From NCBI GenBank assembly GCA_964035775.1, contig OZ038316.1:16354179-16418178 (forward strand): a stretch of DNA of 64,000 nt, read 5' to 3'. Below, one piece after another: positions 47,001 through 58,200 of the stretch. The notes beneath the pieces are model-generated. The model saw only the letters and a list, made by a program, of their open reading frames with translations. It did not search any database and was not told where the DNA came from. The position numbers and the translations under genes were made by a program. Origin of the DNA: Osedax frankpressi. Taxonomy: Eukaryota > Annelida > Polychaeta > Sabellida > Siboglinidae. The stretch's first letter is position 1, and each line of letters opens with the position of its first letter.

Positions 47001-50000
47001 TAAAATGTAAGTCGTAGTCTGGAAATATTATCTGAGAATTATATAGAAATATGATATCATACAAGATTTTAACTATTTAAAAGCATGTAAAATATATAAA
47101 AAGTCTAAAATTATTGACTAAATACTATTTAATAAATCTATCAATATATCTATAATTAATTTGAGTATTAATATCCTACTATCTTTTTAGCTGTTATATA
47201 TAATGAATATGTAATTTAAAAAATGAAATGTTTGTTAGGATAAAACAATTGATACATTAATTGGAGATTATCCCATTCTACTAGTTATGTAACCTACCTT
47301 ATGTAACACTCTTAAAGTTATTAATAATTACAAAATATTGCAACTTATTTAAGAAGAGACAACTATTTGGTTATATTTTTGTAACTAATTACTGCGATTG
47401 AATATCATTTGCCATTTTAAATAATAAACAATAACAATAATTAATTTTATTTTATTCTGTAGTTAATGACTTTCCACTTTTTTACGCCAGGATTACGTTT
47501 ATATCCAATTAGATGACGTCTTATTACGCATTTCAACTCAGTTTGGAATAGAGAAAAACATTTTCTGATTGCAACTATTATCTAATTAACTTTAAAAAAT
47601 GCTTATAAAAGTATAATGTGATCTCACTTAAAATCAGCATATACAAAAGATTTTGTATATATTAAATGGGATTCACTGATATGAGTAACATCCGTTCATA
47701 TGTATTGTATAAATAACACTATATTATAAAGTAATTAAATGTATACTTAGACAATACTATAAGAAATCAGTTCATATATCATATTGTTGTTTAAATAATT
47801 GGATATTTACAAATGTATTAGTACAAATGTATTATTATTAGAAATAAAACTAAAGATATAAAACGATATATGTTTAAATTCTATTTATTTGCAAAATTGT
47901 AATTCTCATTTGATCAGTCTTTTAAACATCCTATTAACTTTATTTGCATCATTTAATACCTCCATGTAACCTCAGTTAGAATTGCCAACTAAGGGTGATT
48001 TACATTGACATAAGCTTCTCCAAATCTTGTCTAAATTTCAGATTTGGTCACTATTTTTTAATTCTCCACTTTTTTTAGGAAAAATCAGAATTAGTCCCAA
48101 ATATTAGAAAAAATGGTCTTACTTTTTGTAAATCCAGATCTAGTCTGATTTTAAATCAATTCTGTAATCAAATAATACAAAAGATTCAATATATATTATT
48201 TGGAAGTGAAATTAAAGTGTTATAAAATGTCTGGCATGAGTTAGAAATAGAGAATAGGTTAAATCAAAATCCTAAACAGAATATTACTACAGAGCTCATC
48301 TCAGAAGAACAATAATTGCATTTTTTCTGTCAATATTTTAAGATTTCCAATGATTCCATAACTGCCATTATTTCAGTTCTTAATCATTTATATGCTGCAC
48401 TATTTAATTAACTATTGGCGAATTATTTTTTAAAAATAAAATGAGTGAATCTGTAGAAAAGTTCAGTATTTTAAAAATGTAATTCTATCATTATTGATAA
48501 ATATGAAAAAAGATTTATACAGTGTGAAATTATCAAAAATCTGACTTTAAATCTCTGGTTCTTTTATAGCTGTTCTCAAATTACGACATTATATAAATGT
48601 CGTATATAAATGTCGTATATATATGTCGTATATATATGTCGTATATAAATGTCGTATATATAAGAGTATGCCCGTTATCAGATTACTGACATGTAAAAGC
48701 ACCTTTGTCCAAAAAATAGATAAATAATTAAATTAATCTGTGAATTTAAATATATATCAATATAAATCTTCAATAATTTACAAAACTTAATAATTATTAT
48801 AAATTTTGAAGTAAGAATAAGAACAATGTAAAATAAAACCAACATCAAAGTAGCGCGATGGTGTTCTGTACGCTAACCATTGTAGTCGATGTCGAGTCCA
48901 CTGAACTCGAGCTCGACTCCCTGCAACGCCTCGCCGAGGGTCTCGTGGTAATGAGAAATGCTGCTCTTGGAGCCGGCGCAGAACGGCAGCGAAAAGTAGC
49001 TGTAGGTTTCCTGGCGGTTGTGGTAAGGGCCGACCGTGTTGATCCACAACACCACCTCGCTGTTCTGGTCGTACTGCGGACCAAAGGAGAGGTTAGCGGG
49101 GTGATAGGGTCGAGAGGTTAGAAGTTCAGTTAAACAAGGTTTGGTGGCACATTTCTGATTTGCATAATCATAATATCATAAACCAGTTTTTATCAAGAAA
49201 TAGACTAAATGATATAGTCAATATTTTAACTGCCTATATACTTATTACTATATCATTAAGTTGGGGTTGGGTTTTAGGTTTGTGTAAATATAGATTTGTG
49301 ATTCCGTTTGTATAATTACAACAACAATACACATAAACATATAACTTTACGATTATTTGTATTATATTAAACTAGATTGTATAGAATAACTAAGCTATTG
49401 AGAACATCTTTATATTTTGGCTATGCAATGAGATCAAGTTTTTAAAGTGTTGTTATGATTATAAATGATACATTGTATGAGATACACTAGTAAAAAAACT
49501 ACATTTTTGTGTAAATAAAACAATAAATTATATAATACATTTTAAAGCGACACAACACCTATATAGTTTATTTATTATATTTATTGAAATAATATTTACT
49601 TATTAATATATATGGAATCGTTATAAAAATAAAACTAAAGTTTTATAATCTGAAAATATTAGTATATAACTAGTTTTAGATGTTGAAAATTGTAGTATAT
49701 ATTTAAAATGTTGTGAAATAATTATTATTATAATAGTATAATTAATTTACTGAATTGTTTTGTATGTATTGATGACTTCAATGTATTGCGATAGTGTATA
49801 AAATAACACTATATTTTTAAATGCATAACATTTTAAAAATTGTATTTTAATTTTAAGAAATGTTATATGTGTATTTTTAGTTAATACATATATCGTTATT
49901 AAATATATATGGTATGTATGTATCGTTAGACGTATCGGGAGTATAAAGTAATATAATTTGATAGCAAAATATAGAATTTAAAAAATATATTTATAATAGC

Positions 50001-50188
50001 GATACAGAAATTAATATTTTCATCATTTAATCGAAAATTAAAACGTATTTTGTTTGTTTACAAAATGAAAGCTTCCTTATCAACATAAAAATTGAAAATG
50101 ATATACTTACAATATGATTGTGTTCATCGGTATAAACTTTACATATTAATAAAAAAAATAAACATACAAAATGTGATCTATTATTCAT
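41012..50188 (-). CDS. TM9SF3: transmembrane 9 superfamily member 3 (EMP70/nonaspanin), complete, 13 exons
   Basis: Exons 5' to 3': 50188-50111, 49073-48878, 45632-45510, 45294-45134, 44856-44779, 44698-44567, 44029-43863, 43697-43472, 42491-42283, 41625-41479, 41409-41326, 41232-41156, 41079-41012. They sum to 582 codons with TGA (human TM9SF3 is 589 aa). Exon 1 gives a signal peptide ([20 protein letters not shown]) followed by DEHNHI, as in human. The lumenal part has [20 protein letters not shown] and [16 protein letters not shown]. The membrane part has [36 protein letters not shown] and [14 protein letters not shown]. The protein ends VKID, the KXD-type tail known to retain TM9 proteins in the Golgi through COPI. 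Nine membrane spans are expected. Intron 10 uses a GC donor. Introns 2 and 6 hold repeats. The gene lies downstream of the navigator gene on the same strand. Confidence 0.95.
41410..41478 (-). other. GC-AG intron of TM9SF3
   Basis: Exon 10 must end after the first two bases of the Trp codon in DYRW (A80-C79 on the minus strand), because the next exon begins with one G followed by QWTSFLS, exactly as in the human DYRWQWTSFL. The intron then starts GCTAGT and ends TTACAG. No GT donor nearby keeps the frame. All other introns in this gene start with GT. Confidence 0.82.
41626..42282 (-). other. TM9SF3 intron 9, no gene seen
   Basis: AT-rich, single copy. On the minus strand the donor is gtttgt and the acceptor catcttag. 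Confidence 0.65.
42492..43471 (-). other. TM9SF3 intron 8 with a 48-bp triplication
   Basis: AT-rich with (TA)n at 42612-42665. At 43050-43197 there are three tandem copies of a 48-bp unit ('aattgacacacttgtgtgtg' start); the third is slightly diverged. ACACACTTGTGTGT is a near palindrome inside each unit. Confidence 0.8.
44068..44515 (-). repeat. 237-bp tandem duplication with (GAGT)n, TM9SF3 intron 6
   Basis: Two nearly identical copies are offset by 237 bp (agtttagtatccgcatgag at 44081 and 44318). They differ mainly in the number of GAGT units (44201-44264 against about 44441-44478). Near identity indicates a recent event. A short 12-bp 'gggaggctggga' repeat follows at 44516-44561, next to the donor at 44566. 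Confidence 0.93.
46060..46532 (-). repeat. 37-bp array (tttagtattagttaatcttaaaaag...), about 12.5 copies
   Basis: Units are highly alike, with attat/attct variants and shortened last copies lacking 'aatcttaaa'. On the sense (minus) strand each unit reads TTAACTAATACTAAA, with two branch-site-like motifs. The array lies about 430 bases upstream of the acceptor at 45633. Confidence 0.93.
48594..48662. repeat. 14-bp repeat (atgtcgtatatata), about five copies
   Basis: Short tandem repeat in TM9SF3 intron 2 with tataaatgtcg and tatatatgtcg forms. Confidence 0.85.
49074..50110 (-). other. TM9SF3 intron 1, no gene seen
   Basis: AT-rich single-copy intron with donor gtaagt after the signal-peptide exon and acceptor ggtccgcag. 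Confidence 0.65.
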
Positions 50189-51140
50189 CGCTGGTGTAAA
50201 AGAATGGTTTATTATATTAAGTAGTTCTTATAGATGGACATCGATTATATTAAGAGGTAAATTCAAGTTTTTACAAATGATTATATTTGGCCACGTCAAA
50301 ATAAACATTTACGTATCCGCCATAAATTAATGAAGATATTAAAATCAAATACTATTTATTCACCCCTAGTTACAGATATGTTTTTACATATTTGATTTTA
50401 AAATGGCAATATTATCATTTAACCATAGTTAAACAATAATGACCAAATTCGTTATAGAATTAAAATCAAATATTAAAGAAAATATTTTTTATAAATTGAA
50501 TTATATAGTAAGATAATATAATTTATTTTCGATTATTAGTTGAACTATATTGAAAATATATTACACTATATTGCATAACTATTAGTTAACTAATTGACCA
50601 TACTATTCAGTAGATATTACATTTATTAATTTACGATATTAAAATATGATTACATTATTAGAAATTCTATAATCGAATTAATTATTAAACATCTCATTTT
50701 AATTGTTTCGAAGAATTAATTTTTATACTAAATCTCCTCTATAAAAGTGATACTATATTGATAGAATCATACATGTGTAAATATCCTGTTATACCTATTC
50801 TCTAACCACAGGTTTATATGAATATATTAATTAAATATCCTAGAAAATAGTTATATGCCTCCTATAAAAAGTTGCTTACTAAATGTTAATATCAAACATA
50901 ATATTCATTTTCTTCTATAATTTCAATATTGTTAGTAGTGTAATAATAATATACTTAATTACAACTTATTACTATCAATATATAGCTAAAAACTAATTTA
51001 GAAGATGATAGTTCAAGGTATAGTAAAGGTATTAATATATTACTTATATTGCGTTGTCAAAATATATATGCATCTATACAAATATTTAAATTAGAGATAT
51101 TGTTTGTTATCATTATAATGATATATATGTATATATATAT

Positions 51141-51645
51141 ATAACTACCCAAGAAACCAGATCATATAATTATTATAAAATCTTATATATATAAAATAAT
51201 TATAATTATTTTAAATAAAATAGAATTATAATATACTATAGAAACCAGATGATGTAATTATTATAAAATCTTATATAATTATTTAAATTAAAAAATAAAT
51301 ATAATATAACAAAAATAAGATGTCCTGGATGGTTTCTTCAATAAACAATCTAGGTAAATTATTTGTTTGTATTGCATAATATCTTTTACATTAGCCAATA
51401 ATGTTTGTACTACATGAATGGATTTTATAAAACTAATATATCTCTGTATTTACTGTATGAGTATACTCACCTAATAAACCAGATGATGTAACTACCCAAG
51501 AATCCATGCAGGTCATTTTAGTTTTTTGTTATATTATAAAAGTTAAAATATAATTTATTTGTATCACAAATACATTGTTTATTTTGTATATAAAATTATT
51601 ATATAAGATTTTATAATAGTTACATCATCTGGTTTCTTGGGTAAT
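51141..51645. repeat. MITE-like inverted-repeat cluster
   Basis: 'acccaagaaaccagatcata' followed by taattattataaaatcttata at 51148 reappears as its reverse complement at about 51595-51643 (ttataatagttacatcatct then ggtttcttgggta). Internal direct copies start near 51240 and 51475. A related motif, acccaggaaatcatcctggt, occurs at about 15927. The structure suggests nested short AT-rich DNA elements. Confidence 0.6.
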
Positions 51646-52006
51646 ATACAATCTTATATAATAATTTTAAATACAAAATAATATATATTTTAATGCAAAT
51701 AAAATATATTTTTACTTTTATTATATAAAAAAAACTGGATGGTTATATTTAAAAAGTATATGTGGAGTTGTATAAATTGTTTACAAGGAAACATTGAAAG
51801 TTCTGTCCCTGCAAACTATCCAGGTAATTTAATTTTTGTGTTGCATAATTACTTTTATATTATTTTTTATTTTTGTAGATACATCAAAGTATTTTACAAA
51901 TCTATTAAATCATTGTTTGCTGGGGAATACTTTATGCTCTTATTTAATTTAAATGGAATAGCAAATGCATTAAATAATTAAGTAGTAAATATTTATAGGA
52001 AATCAT

Positions 52007-52012
52007 TTTATT
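52007..52012 (-). terminator. candidate polyadenylation signal of the navigator gene
   Basis: TTTATT on the plus strand (AATAAA on the minus strand) lies about 240 bases past the stop codon. Chance matches are frequent in this AT-rich stretch. Confidence 0.25.
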
Positions 52013-52248
52013 AGTTTCCCTTAAAGTAATTGAATATACGATTTATAAAAGTAAACAATAATAATGCATATTGTTTATGCCATCTGATCATATGATATAA
52101 AATAGGGTCAAAGTACACATATTTTGTATAAATAAATTAGGTTATCGAGAATAAAAAATACGGTAAAAATCGTAAGTAGTAAAAAGACACAATGTTGAAA
52201 TACAATGGTGGTGTTATACTGAACTATTTATAGAAATAAGTAACAGGC

Positions 52249-55200
52249 TCATGACTTTATCATGGTATCTTCCTGTATGGATTGCGGACAAGTTGCTTCT
52301 TTCAGCTTCAAGAGCATCGAATACTGTAAATGAATTAAAACTATTAATTTCTAATATTTTAAAAAATTCAAACTTAATTTCTAATCCTATAAATATATCC
52401 CTGTTCTGTAAATTGTGATAATTAATATTCAATAATTTGAATTATTTTGACATTTTTTGTAATCAATTTCTTCTAAATTTTAGTAAACGATTGCCGTTAA
52501 AATTTGACTACCGTAATATCTAGTCATTGAAACAGATTAAACAATGTAGGTAAATAACTAGTTTCCTTCATTATTTATACCGCAATCCCTTATTAGTACA
52601 AATATAACCAACCAAAGCATCACCTGAATCTTCAATTGGGTCATCGCTATCAGCGGCTAGACCTGTTGGGAGAATTTAGGTTTATACATAGGAAGTTATT
52701 AAATTATAATAAAATACTCTGACAAATAAAATGATCTATTTTATGAATATATTGAATAATGTTCTGTAATTGATTATACAAAATTGTAGAATTTAAACAA
52801 TGCAAAATAAAGGATAAAATAATTAAATAATCTGATTGTTTTGTATTGTTCAAAATTATTTTACTGAGTATTTCTGTGAGATTGTTGACTTATATGAGCT
52901 CGGGTAAAGGCATATATACAACCTAACCATTACTAATGGCTAGTGGTGTGAACTGTGTATTCTCTGTGGTAGCAGTAGTGCCACCTATAGTCAAGTCGTA
53001 GCCGACATCATTAGCTCTCAGGCACAACAAGGCATCGGTGTTGTGACGGTACTGTATCCATGGGTAGGTTTCAGCCACCCAGCGAGTCGGGTCATCCCAC
53101 TTCACATCTCTACGACCATACAACTACAAGATGGCGGGGGTTAGGATAGGGTTAGGGTGTTATTAGAGGTGTGAGGTTGTTAAAGAGGGGGGTCCCGGGT
53201 GTTTGTAGAGGGGTGAGGTTGTTAGGTTGGTCCTAGAATTAAAAAATCATAAACTAGTGATCATGTGATTACTGCCTAGTGCTTTTCTACAAACACTATA
53301 ATGCAGGTTATTATAGTGATAATGAAGAATGTGATTGCTTTACGAATCACTTACCTGGATGCCTTCTCTAACGGCGTCGATGAGGTACGGGATGATTGAG
53401 AAGTTCCATAACTCGGTGAACCAAATCCGTGATTTATCGATATCCATGGGACAGTTCAAAAACATGCGAGGACCTGTCGACAATATTTAGGGAGTAGTTT
53501 CATCGACTATTCTACATGAACTTATTGGTACCGTACTCTAGAGGGTATTCACAATACTAATGTATTCTAATGTATTCACAACTGTAGAATCAGTTTTCAC
53601 TCGTTTCGCAGAAAATGAAATTAAATCTTAAATTAATTGTTGAGGTGATTCACTAAAGCATCGAAAGTTTTTTGTGTATCCTTCATTTAAATCTACAGTT
53701 GCTTTCTATTAACTAGTGGTAAGTAAAGTTCGCAATAGGAGGAGTCGCAGCGGAATCAAACCGATTGTGACGTCGGTGGAGCTGTGGTTCTCCAGGAATG
53801 AATTGATGTGTTTCCATACGGTTGGCAGCCATTTGATAATCGGTTCGAGGTCATCGGTTTCCAGGAGAAGGTCGAGAGTTTTTGTATTCTGAAAACGTAT
53901 TTGTGGATGCCATTATCAGTTGCCAAGAGTGTAGTTTCATTTCAATATTTCAAATGGTTTTGATAAATTTAATTTAACAAAATCAAATAGAAAATATATT
54001 TACTCGCATAAGGTAAATAATTTTTGTAAATTATACATTTGTTTGATTTGAACCTCAATTGAAAGTCGAGATTCAGTTAGCCTCTTCTGCAAGTAACGTT
54101 GAAGGAAAGTTCGAACCTGAAGTAAGACGATGCATCAAAATAGAAATCAATTGGAATAGGTGCCATATATGTGGATGTATCATATAGAAATATAATATAG
54201 TTGAGAGGTAATATAGATTTCTTATCTAGAGGCATCGTGATTGTCGAGTAGTCCGATTTGAAAATAATTCCTTCATCCCACACCAACTAAACTCACTTCA
54301 TACGACTTCTTACCAACCGGCTCGCAATGGTTAGCGCAGAGAATCCAGCGGAAGTTGTGGTGCAGTTGTAGATTCGTGGACGAGTTTGAAGTGTGTTGCA
54401 TGGTACCGATGATATAGGGACTGATGAGGAGGAGAAAGCGAGATGTATAGTGTATCGTAAGTACTATCTCATATACACCTCATGGAAATATAAATAAGAT
54501 CATTTTAGAAATTATGTTTAAAGTCAATAATAGAAAATACAAAATTTCTAGTGTAAAAAGAATTAATAAATATAGTCGACTGATTTGTATGAAAAGAAGA
54601 ATTTATAAAGATTTTTACTTAAACACCGAGTGTAAAACATGGGTAAAAAATAACCAACCAAGTCTGAGGTTTCACTCGTAACAGTACATTAAAGACTTCG
54701 CTGAGGGTCGATGAAACATTGTGAAGACTTTCTAAGATGATGATGCCGGGCATCTTGGCACCTAGATCCCCAGGTAATGGTGATCAAGTATGAGATAAAG
54801 CGATTACCTAGTTAATTGGGTTATGCCGTTGATACAAATTCCGTATCAAAGAGATAAAACTCACCGAGTTCTGAATAGGTGCGACACTTATCAGCAATTG
54901 AACACAAGTACTGCTTAAGGTCTTTGGTCGACTGACCGGCGATATTGAATGTCTGTACGACTGGGTTACGTTCATCATCATGATCTTTAGAGCGTAGTTT
55001 ACATCTACAAATAGGCGTGGCTTATTAATATGATGGTATTGTATCTACTATATTAATAATATATAGTATATAATATAGTTGTGATATAATATGGTAATGA
55101 TATATAAAATATATTAATAATAATAGAGGGTTGATGAATAATTACAATACTATGTTTAAGGTTTAAGTATTGGTTGTAAATTGTAAGTGTAGTAAACATA

Positions 55201-58200
55201 TGGTGCATATATAGACATATAATTGACAGTTACTTATCTTATTAATGACCTTTGAACTACATGATTCGCCAACTTCTGAGCAAGGAAACTCTTTCCAGTA
55301 CCACTAGGTCCACTTAATATCACTCGGCGGTGCTCCATCAATAGGGAAACATATCTGGAGTAGTAGAGTTTAGATGGTAGAGAGAGAAAGAGGGAAAGTC
55401 AGAATGAGATGGAAAAGGAGAAGGAAAGAGAGAGGGAGAATGAGAGGGAATGTGGAGGAAGAATGAGAAGAAGAGAGGAAGACGAAGCCTGACCTTAGTA
55501 GGATGGGACGAGGTATTAATGAGTGGAAACAGAGATCGTCTACCGATGACTCATTTGTTGATTTCAGTTTAACTACAATCTGCACATCTTCCACGAGGTA
55601 ACCGCAGGGAAGTAGTTCTGGGAGCCCCTGACAGTTCTGGGAATCTGGTAGGGAAATGTAGGTGAGATGAATGATTAAAGATGCAGTCATTCATTATCTA
55701 TTATTTACTGGATAATCAAATCATTATTATCCTATTGTTCCTGGGACTTACTATTGTCTCTGGTGATATCTCCAACTTTGTAACAAAGAATGCTTTCTTC
55801 ATTGAGACCCAAACTCTGAGATCCATGAATAACTTTCACATAGTCCTAGTAGGTATGGATGTGGTTAGGATGGAGGTGCAGTTAGTAATGGGGTGTGGTT
55901 AGTAATGGGGTGTGGTTAGTAAGGGGATGTGGTTAGTAAGGGGGTGTGGTTAGTAATGGGATGTGGTTAGTAATGGGGTGTAGTTAGTAATGGGATGTGG
56001 TTAGTAATGGGATGTGGTTAGTAATGGGATGTGGTTAGTAAGGGTGTGGTTAGTAATGGGGTGTGGTTAGTAAGGGTGTGGTTAGTAATGGGGTGTGGTT
56101 AGTAATGGGGTGTGGTTAGTAATGGGGTGTGGTTAGTAATGGGGTGTGGTTAGTAATGGGGTGTGGTTAGTAATGGGGTGTGGTTAGTAATGGGGTGTGG
56201 TTAGTAATGGGGTGTGGTTAGTAATGGGGTGTGGTTAGTAATGGGGTGTGGTTAGTAATGGGGTGTGGTTAGTAATGGGGTGTGGTTAGTAATGGGGTGT
56301 GGTTAGTAAGGGGATGTGGTTAGTAATGGGGTGTGGTTAGTAATGGGGTGTGGTTAGTAATGGGATGTGGTTAGTAATGGGGTGTGGTTAGTAAGGGGAT
56401 GTGGTTAGTAATGGGGTGTGGTTAGTAATGGGGTGTGGTTAGTAATGGGATGTGGTTAGTAAGGGTGTGGTTAGTAATGGGGTGTGGTTAGTAATGGGAT
56501 GTGGTTAGTAAGGGTGTGGTTAGTAATGGGGTGTGGTTAGTAATGGGGTGTGGTTAGTAATGGGGTGTGGTTAGTAATGGGGTGTGGTTAGTAAGGGGAT
56601 GTGGTTAGTAATGGGGTGTGGTTAGTAATGGGATGTGGTTAATAGGGGTGTATGGTTAATAAGGGATGTAGTTAGTAATGGGGTTTAGTTAGTAAGGGGT
56701 ATGGTAAATAAGGGTGTGGGGTTAGTAAGTGGGTGTGGTTAGTAAGTAGGTGTTGTTATTAAGGGATATGGTTAGTAATGGGGTTTAGTTAGTAAGGGGT
56801 ATGGTAAATAAGGGTGTGGGGTTAGTAAGTGGGTGTGGTTAGTAAGTGGGTGTGGTTAGTAAGTAGGTGTTGTTATTAAGGGATATGGTTAAAGTAAGCA
56901 TGATTTAGTTAAGATAGGATGATAAGTGAGTTGACAAACAAAGACTGACCTGAAAAACTTTGCCTACATAAGAGTCTAATAAGGGCCAAGACATCGTAGA
57001 AGTGACGGGGATACGACCTATAGAGGTCAACGTAGGTAAACTGTCGCTAGGTGGTGTTACCAAGTCACTAGATATAACCGACACCTGCGTCAAACGACTT
57101 TCTCTTTGAGATGATGTCGACAGTAACATTTCTAGGAAAATAATATTTGATTAAGAATTTCATTTAAATTTAAACATATTTATTGATGAGATTTGCAGGA
57201 TTGATTAACAGAAGTTAATGACAACTTATTTACTCACCGAGTTGTTTACTATTTCCAAAAGAGATTTCACTAGATGTCTCTTCCAAACCTTTAGAGTTTA
57301 CAATTTCACTGAGACGAACATTATCAGACTTTAAAGTCACCATCTCAGTCTGAAATAATGTGGCAATTGTAATTATATTGTAATCATCCTCTACGTCTCC
57401 CTCTTCCCCTCCCTCTGCCTTTCCCTCTGCCTGACCATATCCACTACCTCTCCCTCTGCCTCTCCCTCTGCCTTTCCCTCTGCCTGACCATATCCACTAC
57501 CTCTCCCTCTGCCTCTCCCTCTGCCTTTCCCTCTGCCTGACCATATCCACTACCTCTCCCTCCCACTTACTCTCTCCATCTCACTCACCTTCATCTTACA
57601 CACGAGTTCTTTCATCTGATCTAGTTGATGAGCCGATGTTAAAGCTTCGAGTCGTACATCAGTCAAAGCCATTTCATTAGCTCGCATTAAACTATCCACA
57701 TCTGCATGACAAGAGCTTATTATTAACTGTATTATTAACTATATTATTAACTATATTATTAACTATATTATTAACTGTATTATTAACTGTATTATTAACT
57801 GTATTATTAACTGTATTATTAACTGTATTATTAACTGTATTATTAACTGTATTATTAACTATATTATTAACTGTATTATTAACTGTATTATTAACAGTAT
57901 TATTAACTGTATTATTAACTGTATTATTAACTGTATTATTAACTGTATTATTAACTGTATTATTAACTGTATTATTAACTGTATTATTAACTGTATTATT
58001 AACTGTATTATTAACTGTATTATTAACTGTATTATTAACTGTATTATTAACTATATTATTAACTGTATTATTAACTGTATTATTAACTGTATTATTAACT
58101 GTATTATTAACTGTATTATTAACTGTATTATTAACTGTATTATTAACTGTATTATTAACTGTATTATTAACTGTATTATTAACTGTATTATTAACTGTAT

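Larger units (their letters stand above)
45633..48877 (-). other. TM9SF3 intron 2 (3.2 kb)
   Basis: AT-rich. It contains a 37-bp array at 46060-46532 and a 14-bp repeat at 48594-48662 (tatatgtcg units). The rest, about 46540-48590, is single copy with no coding signal. A 68-codon frame at 45620-45826 on plus is not coding. Confidence 0.65.
50189..52248. other. intergenic region between the navigator 3' end and TM9SF3 5' end
   Basis: Very AT-rich, with no convincing gene. It should contain the TM9SF3 promoter and the navigator 3' UTR. A cluster of short inverted repeats lies at 51141-51645. The 80-codon frame at 51739-51981 on plus is unsupported. Confidence 0.6.

Noticed and set aside
52214-52432. 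Frame continuing ALEAERSNLSAIHTGRYHD for the navigator end
   Set aside because: The alternative frame YSMLLKLKEA matches the conserved navigator C-terminus and is reached in phase from a donor at 52612.
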